From Symbiodinium natans (taxonomy: Eukaryota; Sar; Dinophyceae; Suessiales; Symbiodiniaceae), in contig CAJNDS010002124.1 in the NCBI GenBank assembly GCA_905221605.1, positions 1,285,421-1,349,420 on the forward strand: a stretch of 64,000 nucleotides of DNA, read 5' to 3'. A program made the position numbers and the translations under genes. Below, piece after piece: positions 49,401 through 58,850 of the stretch (position 1 is the first letter of the stretch; every line of letters begins with the position of its first letter). Under the pieces are notes generated by a model that was not told the origin of the DNA, made no database searches, and saw nothing but the letters and a program-made list of their open reading frames with translations.

Positions 49401-52400
49401 CTCCAAAGAGTCAAATCGCAAGCCCTGGTCCCTAAGATTTTGGGTTCATTTTTTGCTCCAAAGAGTGACATCGCAAGCCCTGGTCCCTAAGATCTTGGGC
49501 CCAGTTTTTGCTCCAAAGAGTCAAATCGCAAGCCCTGGTCCCTAAGATTTTGGGTTCAATTTTTGCTCCAAAGAGTCAAATCGCAGGCCCTGGTCCCTAA
49601 GATTTTGCATTCATTGTTGCTCCAAAGAGTGACATCGCAAGCCCTGGTCCCTAAGATCTTGGGCCCAGTTTTTGCTCCGAAGAGTCAAATCGCAAGCCCT
49701 GGTCCCTAAGATTTTGGGTTCAATTTTTGCTCCAAAGAGTCAAATCGCAAGCCCTGGTCCCTAAGATTTGGGGCCCAGTTTTTGCTCCAAAGAGTCAAAT
49801 CGCAAGCCCTGGTCCCTAAGATTTTGGGTTCATTTTTTGCTCCAAAGAGTGACATCGCAAGCCCTTGTCCCTAAGATTTTGGGCCCAGTTTTTGGTTCAA
49901 AGAGTCAAATCGCAAGCCCTGGTCCCTAAGATTTTGGGCTCAATTTTTGCTCCAAAGAGTCAAACCGCAAGCCCTGGTCCCTAAGATTTGGGGCCCAGTT
50001 TTTGCTCCAAAGAGTCAAATCGCAAACCCTGCTCCCTAAGATTTTGGGCCCAGTTTTTGCTCCAAAGAGTCAAATCGCAAGCCCTGGTCCCTAAGACTTT
50101 GGGTTCAATTTTGCTCCAAAGAGTGACATCGCAAGCCCTGGTCCCTAAGATTTGGGGGCCAGTTTTTGCGCCAAAGAGTAAAATCGCAAGCCCTGGTCCC
50201 TTAGATTTTTGGGTCGATTTTTGCTCCAAAGAGTCAAATCGCAAGCCCTGGTCCCTAAGTTGTCGGGGTCGATTTGTGCTCCACAGAGTCAAATCGCAAG
50301 CCCTGGTCCCTAAGATTTCGGGGTCGATTTGTGCTCCACGGAGTCAAATTGCAAGCCCTGGTCCCTAAGATTTTGGGCCCAGTATTTGCTCCAAAAGGTG
50401 AAATCGCAAGCCCCGGTCTTTAAGATTTTGGGCTCATTTCTTGCTCCAAAGAGTAACATCGCAAGCCCTGGTCCCTAAGATTTTGGAATCGATTTTTGCT
50501 CCAAAGAGTCAGATCGCAAGCCCTGGTCCTAAAATGTTGGGCTCAATTTTTGCTTTTCCCTTCTCTTCTGCTTCCTTTTAACTGATAAAACACAAGAAAG
50601 GAACTCATATGATAAAGCAGTGGAAAGGTAAGCAGAGGGTGACTCCTTGCGCGTGAGCCTTTCCATAATACTCCATCATATTCATCCTCTCGGCCTATCT
50701 CTTCTGTTCCTTTCCTTACTCTTCTCCTTCTCATAGTTCTTCCTTTTTGTTTTTCTCATTTCGAAAAGAAAGAGGGAAGGGAGAAACAAGGGAGAGAGAA
50801 TAGATAAAGAAGAGTGCCATCTTCTCTGCGCCTTGTTTTGTCTCTCCCTCTTCTCTATTCATCTGTCTTCTATTCTCTTCCTTGCTCTTCCCATTAAATA
50901 TGCAATCCTTGGTATCTCTCCTCTCTCCTTCTCTCTTCCTCCAACAGATGTGCTTTTGGATCGTTTTCTGCATCTTCAAGCGAGAAAAAAGGACACAGAC
51001 TGCGATTAAAAGGGACGCCCATGTTGGATTGGCAGCAAGCCCAGCTGATGCTCATGATTCTCTCTCTTTCCCTACACATGGGCGATGGAACGGGTGTCCT
51101 TTTCAATCGTTTTTCTGCATCTTCAAGAGAAACAGGGACACCCCACAAGAAGGAAAAGCAACATAAGAGATAGGGAGGGAAATTGACCCTTTCCTCTCTT
51201 CTTATCTGCTATTTTTCTTATTCGCTTCAAAAAGCAACATAAGGGAAAGGGGATTTCCTGAAGAGGAGAGAGGGAACCTATCTGTGAAAAGCAAGAATGG
51301 TTTTTTCTAGTTCGAAGGGGAATAGGGAGAGACAAGGGAGAGATGATATGTACAGCTTTGCGCCTTATTTTGTGATTCCGTCTCCTTGCTTCCTGTCTCT
51401 TCTATTCCTTGCAGCACGCTTCGGGAAACATAGCATCCTTGTTATCTTTCCTCTCTCACTTCCCTTTCCCTTCTCTTCTTCCGCTTCCTTTTAACTGATA
51501 AAACACAAGAAAGGAACTCATATGATAAAGCAGTGAAAAGGTAAGCAGAGGGTGACTCCTTGCGCGTGAGCCTTTCCATAATACTCCATCATATTCATCC
51601 TCTCGGCCTATCTCTTCTGTTCCTTTCCTTACTCTTCTCCTTCTCATAGTTCTTCCTTTTTGTTTTTCTCATTTCGAAAAGAAAGAGGGAAGGGAGAAAC
51701 AAGGGAGAGAGAATAGATAAAGAAGAGCGCCATCTTCTCTATTCATCTGTCTTCTATTCTCTTCCTTGCTCTTCCCATTAAATATGCAATCCTTGGTATC
51801 TCTCCTCTCTCCTTCTCTCTTCCTCCAACAGATGTGCTTTTGGATCGTTTTCTGCATCTTCAAGCGAGAAAAAAGGACACAGAATGCGATTAAAAGGGAC
51901 GCCCATGTTGGATTGGCAGCAAGCCCAGCTGATGCTCATGATTCTCTCTCTTTTTCCCTACATATGGGCGATGGAACGGGTGTCCTTTTCAATCGTTTTC
52001 TGCATCTTCAAGAGAAAAAGGGACACCCCACAAGAAGGAAAAGTAACATAAGAGATAGGGAGGGAAATTGAAGAACTCCTCATTGTACTTGGTCATTCCC
52101 TTTCCTCTCTTCTTATCTGCCCATTTTCTGTGCGCCTTGTTTTGTCTCCCCCTCTTCTCCCATCATCTCTCTTCTGGTCTTTTCTTTGCTCTTCCCATTA
52201 AAAATGCAACCCTTTTTATGTCTCCTCTCTCCTTCTCTCTCCCTCCTCTTCTCCTGTTCCCTTCTAAACGACAAAAACGCAAGAAAGGAAGAATAAGAGG
52301 GGAATGGAGGCCCTGTTCCTTTTCCTCTTTCAATGGATGGGGGAAGTGGGCGGAGTTGGCCCCTTGCCCGTACACCCTCCCCATGCTTCAGCAAACCCCT

Positions 52401-55400
52401 CCTCTCGCCCTATCGCCTCTGTTTTTTCCTTGTGCCCAAACGGAAAACGAAAACGGGTTCCTTTATATGTTCATTGTCCTTCCTTTTGTTTTTTTATTTC
52501 ACAGGGAAAAGAACCAGAGAAGAGGAAGATAAGAACGAGAGGTGAGATGAAAACGGCACCATCTTCTCTTTGCCTTATTTTTGCACCTCCCTCTCCTGTC
52601 TTAATTTCTCTTCCACTCTTTTTTTCCATTGCTCTTCCCATAATATTGCATTCCTTTTGATAACTCACAGGAAATTAAAATGGCCTCCTTGTTGTCTCTC
52701 CTCTCTCACTTCCCTTTCCCTTCTCTCCTTCTGTTTCCTTTTAATTTTAACTGATAAAACACAAGAAAGGAGCTTGTAAAATCAAGCAGTGGAAGGGTAA
52801 GCAGAAGGTGACTCCTTGTGCGTGGACCTTTGCCGTACTTCACCATACCCCTCTTTTCGGCCTATCTCTTCGGCTCTTTTCCTAACCCTTCTTCTTTTCA
52901 TCTTTCTTTTTGTTTTTCTCATTTCGAAAAGACAGAGGGAACGGAGAGATAAGGGAGAGAGGATAGATAAAGAAGAGTACCATCTTCTTTGCGCCTTGTT
53001 TTATCTCTCTTCTATTCTTTTCTTGGCTCTTCCCATGAAAATCGTGTTCCTCTTATCTTTCCCTCCTTCTCTCCCTTCTCTTCTCCTCACGAGAGCCTTC
53101 GACTTTAGGATTGAGGAGAAAAAGAGAAGAGAAAAGAGGAACTACCTGGTTCTTGTTCCTGAGGCCTCCATAGTACGACTGACGTGACAGCAGCGTACCC
53201 TCGTGGAAACGTGTATGGCTATAAGAAAACCCGAGTCCCAGCTTCCAAATAGACCCTATTTAAGCCACCCACGGGGGGGGGGGGTTGTGACAATGTGCTT
53301 TAGCTTAGAGGGGAGATCACCCCGGGATCCCATGGAAGGGGCGGCATAGGAGTGTTGGGTTTTGGGTTTAGGTTGTGGGGTTAAGGTCGATCGCCTCTTC
53401 ATCGTGATTTTGGGAACAGGTTATGGATCAAGTTGGGATTGCCTCTGCTTTGCCTTGGTAGACTTGAGAAGTATGCGGACCTTCCCTCAGCGCTCAACCC
53501 TAAATAAACCCTGAACTTTAAGCTTTAAACCCTAAACCCTAAACCCCAAACCCTAAACCTTCAACCCTAAGTAGAGACTGGGCAGTGCTTGCGTGCAGGA
53601 CGGCAGCCTCCACAGCTACCGCCAGCGCCCCCGATCGCACAAGACACCCCTGAGCCCAACAGTGAGCCTCAATGATACCCTAAACCCTAAACCCTAAACC
53701 CTAAACCCTAAACCCTAAACCCTAAACCCTAAACCCTAAACCCTAAACCCTAAACCCTAAACCCTAAACCCTAAACCCTAAACCCTAAACCCTAAACCCT
53801 AAACCCTACAGGGGTTTAGGGTTCAGGGTGTAAACTCGTAATGCTCACAGGAATCTTAGGGCTTTTAAGCAGCAATTTAGGGAACCATACCTACTTTGGG
53901 GCTGGGTAGGTAACCTTTAAACTTTTTGGTTATATTGAATCCTACTATAGATAAAAAAAGGTTAACCTTGTATGGGCTAGGATATTCAGCCCCTCAGCCT
54001 AGAGCAGTCAGAAACATCAGGTAGCTTCGTCAAGACCCGCCTCAATGCTTCAAGCGCCTGTCCTTTAGGCACCCTCTTTGCCATACACGTAACACCCTAA
54101 AGTCTTATGAGCCCTACAGCTCTAAGTACTACGCGTTTTGGGGTTAGGGTTTATGGTTTGGGGTTAAGGGGGCTCAAGGGGCTTAGGGTTTAGGTTTTAG
54201 GGTTTAGGGTTTAGGGTTTGGGGTTAAAGGGGGCTCAAGGCGCTTAGGGTTTAGGGCGCTCAATGGAGCTGGTTTAAGGCTTGAGGGTGATTCAACGATT
54301 TAGGGTTCAGGTGTCGAACATAGGGTTTAGGGTTTACTATCAGTTGCCTTACAGGCATGTATGCCGGAATTAGCACCCTGAACCCTATGACCTTAAGCTT
54401 AAGCCTCAAAAAACAGAGCGGCCCATGTCAGGTCTCTATAGTAGGGCATTCCTTGTAGTTTCTTGACTAAAGAATAGCCTAGGGTGTTTAGAATAGTGCT
54501 TTTAGGATTTAGGGTTGATGGTTTCAGGTGTACGGTTTAGGTGTCAGCCAACTACTAACAGTATCCCCTTTTACTTATAGGTCCCTACATAATTATACTA
54601 TAATCGCCCCCAAAACCCTTTTCTAATCCCTTAAACCCTTAAACCCTAAACCCTAAACCCTAATCCCTCAGGTACGTCCAGGGATTGCCGCTGAGCGAGC
54701 TTCCCGAGGCAGTCTTTGGGCAATTCTTTGCGGCGTAAGCGGAGACCCTAAAACGCTACAAACCTTAGAAACTCTACAAACCCGACAAGCCCCAGGAACG
54801 CTACCCTACAAACCCTAAGAGCCCTCCACCCAAGCCGGTTTAGGGTTTAGGGTTTAGGGTTTAGGGTTTAGGGTTTAGGGTTTAGGGTTTAGGGTTTAGG
54901 GTTTAGGGTTTAGGGTTTAGGGTTATGGCTTTCGAAGTGGCCACTGCGTCGCTTCGGCCTGTTGTTTTGTTCATGCCGGGGCACGGCCCGAAGGTGATGC
55001 AACCCGCAGGCCTTAGGGTTTAGGGTTTAGGGTTTAGGGTTCAGATGCTGAAGGATTTGCTCGCCGACGTCAAGAAGTTCAAAACAAGTTCGAAGCTGTT
55101 CGAAGCTGCAAGATTCGGCTTGGGCTTCACTGCAAAGCACACAAGAGTCTTCTGCACCATGCCAAGGTGGACTATAGCATTGGTGCTTCAGGCGGTGGTG
55201 TTCATGTACTTGACATCGCGCATGCCGCAACATCCTAAACGTCTATCAGGAGCCCCGTGAGGGCCATTAGGGTTTAGGGGTTTAGGGGCTTAGGGTTTAA
55301 GGTATGTGGTAGTTGTCCAACCTACAAGAAGCCCCCCCCCCCCCCCCCTACGCAGTTCTAAGTAGAGCTATAGGACCCTAAACTGGGTTATAAGCATCCT

Positions 55401-58400
55401 CACTTAAGCTATAAGTCCCAAAGCAGGGGCGGTCATGCGCCAGTCTGTGCATTCCCTTTGGCTTGGTGGCGCTTTACTGTAACTTTAGATCCCTAGCTTT
55501 TTTGGGTTTCTTGGGCTTCTTAATGAGGCAGCCAAAAGTTTAACTTTTTACTACCCTTAGTGCAGCCAAGTTGGGTGATCTCCCTTGACATCCCGTGTGG
55601 CGAGGAAGCACATGAGTGGCATTTTGCTGTTCCTGGCTCTGCTGTCACAACGATGTACCAGGGACAAAGACTTAATCCAGTGTATTAACCCTAAACCCTA
55701 AACCCTAAACCCTAAACCCTGAACCCTAATCCCTAATCCCTAATCCCTAATCCCTAATCCCTAAACCCAGCCAGGCTTCCAGTCTGCCCTGCTTAAACAG
55801 GCTCTTGAACCCTAAACCCGAAACCCAGGCGTCCAGTCTGCCATGCTTAAGTAGGGTCTAATTACATAACAAAGGGTTTAGGGTTTAGGGTTTAGGGTTT
55901 AGGGTTTAGGGTTTAGGGTTAGGGTTTGGGTTTAGGGTTTAGGGTTTAAGGCGAGAGCTACAACACCCCAAGCCCTAATCCCTAAACCCGAAACCCTATC
56001 CCCCAAGCCCTAAACCCTAAACCCTAAACCCATACCCTAAACCCTCCACGCCAAACTCCAAAAGCCTAAACCTCACCTCCAAGCCCTACACCCCAGGCCC
56101 TAAGCCCTAAACCATTGAAAGAGCTGAGAGGCTTTCGGCCAGCACACGAACGCCGAGATCTCGTCCTCGTTGGCCGACACAGCCCGCGGGCCGAACTCGG
56201 GGTTTTTTGGGGTTTAGGGCTTTAGGGGTTTAGGGGTTTATGGGTTAAGGGTTTCGGGGTTTAGGGGTTTAGGGGACTAGGGGTTTAGGCGTTTAAGGTC
56301 TTAGGGTTTTGGGGTTTAGGGTCTGGGGCTTTAAGGGTTTCAGGATTTAGAAATTAAGGTCTAGGGTCTCAGGCTTTGGGGCTTTGGGGGGTTTAGGGTT
56401 CTAAGGGTTTTAGGGTTCAAGGGTTTAAGGTTCAGGGCGTAGGGTTTAGGACTGGGGGGTTCAGGGTTTAGGGGCGTACGATTTTGGAGACAGTTCACTG
56501 TAGGGCCACAGAAAATAGGAGAGATTCCGGGCATTGAGCCGCAACAAGACTTCCCCCAATTGCCAGCCCTAGAGGGTTCACGTTTCAGCGTTTTATGGCT
56601 TCTACAACCGAAAGCTTAAGCCCTATAGCCTATACCCTAAGCCCTAAACCCTAAACCCTAAACCCTAAACTCTAAACCCTAAACCCTAAACCCTAAACCC
56701 TAATCGCTCCCCAGCAGCCCAGGACATACTCATGCAGACCATGATCGAAGTGCGCGGCGGAGGCAGGAATTTGCGCGGCGAAGGCAGTAATTTGTTTTGG
56801 GATCGGGTTTAGGGTTAGGGTTTAGGGTTTAGGGTTTAGGGTTTAGGGTTTAGGGTTTAGGGTTTAGGGTTTAGGGTTTAGGGTTTGGGGTTTAGGGTTT
56901 AGGGTTTAGGGTTGAGGGATTAGCTAAGCCCCTAAGACCCCAAGCCCTAGGTCGGTCGCACAGCCTTCGTTCTTCTGAAGTCGATCTAAGTCCTGCGGAA
57001 GCCCTTGAACCCGAACCTCTGAGCCCCAAACGCCCTGGAACTTGCCGCTGTAAATGGCAGCCCAGTCTATACTTGGGCCCTAAAGCTACTATATGGGAAC
57101 CCCTTTAAGGCCCAAGTATATACTTTATAGGTACGTGGACCCTTAGGGTAGGGTTCAGGGTGCGAATCTCTCAGGCTAAGAAGTGCACGCTTCCTCAGCC
57201 ATTTGCTGTGGACAGCCAGAACGGTGTCTAGCCGTTAGTGCACAGTAGATGATGCTTGCAGTTCGATGGTGGTTCTTGCTGCTTTGTGGAGCCATCTGGG
57301 CCGGCGCCAGCAATCCCAGCGATTCCAGTTGCCGGAGAGACTTGGGAGCACGGTGGCTACCCGTTTGGCCCCCCCCTTTTGGGTTCGAGGTTCCCTTAGA
57401 AAGTAACCAACCCCCCACAAGGGTACAGTACCCTGAGCTACCAAGGAGATGAGTCAGATTCACAGGGGGAATGTGAACCCCACTCCCTTCTCCAGTCTCG
57501 GACGCACGACCGCCAGCTTCTTGCTGTAGGGAAATGCGAGGTTGGTGCTTCGGTGTCGTGCCCAAGCGGCAATCCTTGTGCAGGGAACCAGTGCTGCCCG
57601 GATGGCACCATCTGTCCTTCTGCACCCTCAGATTTTACGGGATGCCCCTGTGTCATAGTTGGGTAACATTTTACATTTTTAAGGGTACTTAAACCCAATA
57701 AGGAATAAACAATTAAATTTCTAATATTATCCCAACAATGAACAAGGCCCCATACCACAGAAGTCGCAAGACTGCGTGTCAAAGACCATGAACGGCGCGG
57801 CAAGGGAAGGCAACGTAACCGTGGCAGTTATGGATTCTGATTCGGCCGTCACGCTCGACTGCTCGGGGGACACATTCATTGACTGCTGGACCTTCTTCAC
57901 TCAGCCTGACCCGACTCATGGAGACGTGGTCTATGTTGCTGAAACTACGGCCAAAAACCTGGGCTTCTTACTGGTTCAAGACCCAACTTTTCAACTTCTG
58001 GGCTTCTTCATAAGGTCGTTTGCTCTGAAAGTGTCAACATTTTATTTCCTTGGGTTCTCGGACAGTAAGGCCTGTATTACGTACAAGATGGGGTCGTGTA
58101 CCTCAAGAGCCAGGTGGGCCAGAACCAGCCGGCGCTCAGTATTCGACTCCAGTCCCGAGCCGTCTACCAGGCGGGGCACATCTGGCTCATTGATCCTTCG
58201 CTGACCCAGAGGGTCCATGTACCTAGATAGTATATACTTGGGCCTTAAAGCTACTACATAGGAACCCCTTTAAGGCCCAAGTATATACTATAGAGGTACA
58301 TGGATCCTTTAGCTGAGTGAGCCACACTCTACACCTTATTTGGGGATACTTTATATAGTCCCTTAGAGAACTGAAAGTGTGCACTTTTTCTAGGGGCATT

Positions 58401-58817
58401 ATGAGCTCAGCGACTAAGAACCCTAAACCCTAAACCCTAGACCCTAATTCTCTGGGTAACTTATGAACGCAGCAACTAAGGATATCCAACACATGCCCAC
58501 AGGCATGGGCACTTGGCCCGCTTGGTGGTCCTTCGGGCCTGATTGGCCCAACAACGGGGAGACTGAGTAGCCCAGTGGTACCCTTTACTTTTTTTTTAAA
58601 TTTGGCTACGGGTGCCCACCAACCCAAAAAAGGGTGCCCGTATTATAATATGGTTACTGGGCTACCCAGGAGATTGATACCATTGAGACGGTGAATGTGG
58701 AGAGCGTGGTGCAATCGACCCTGCACACCAGCGAAGGATGCTTCATGTACATTGATGCTTGCTAGCCCAGCGCTACCCTTTTTGCCCTTGCTTCCTGAAA
58801 AAGTAACCACCCGCCCC

Positions 58818-58850
<33 letters not shown>

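Larger units (their letters stand above)
47634..53265. mobile_element. 5.6-kb inverted-repeat-bounded element carrying three tandem-repeat arrays
   Basis: Bounded by 25-bp perfect terminal inverted repeats at 47634-47658 (GCTTAAATAGGGTCTATTTG then GAAGC) and 53241-53265 (the exact reverse complement). A further inverted copy of most of the terminus lies at 47722-47741. Inside, in order: an AT-rich hairpin (47766-47850), a 31-bp tandem array, a 55-bp tandem array and a CT-rich set of repeats near 0.9 kb. G-runs lie just outside both ends. No transposase-like frame was recognised, so it looks non-autonomous. It lies in the dynein intron 47285-53598. Confidence 0.75.

Noticed and set aside
47883..50554. 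CRISPR array
   Set aside because: The repeats are contiguous tandem units without unique spacers, and the context is eukaryotic.
50543..52668. Duplicated frames in the CT-rich repeats (such as those beginning [12 protein letters not shown])
   Set aside because: They recur because the DNA repeats; frames overlap on both strands, are broken between copies, and show no recognisable domain.
57176..57803. Minus-strand frames of 149 and 121 codons
   Set aside because: Antisense shadows of GH16 exons 1-3; the + strand carries the signal peptide and conserved domain in phase.
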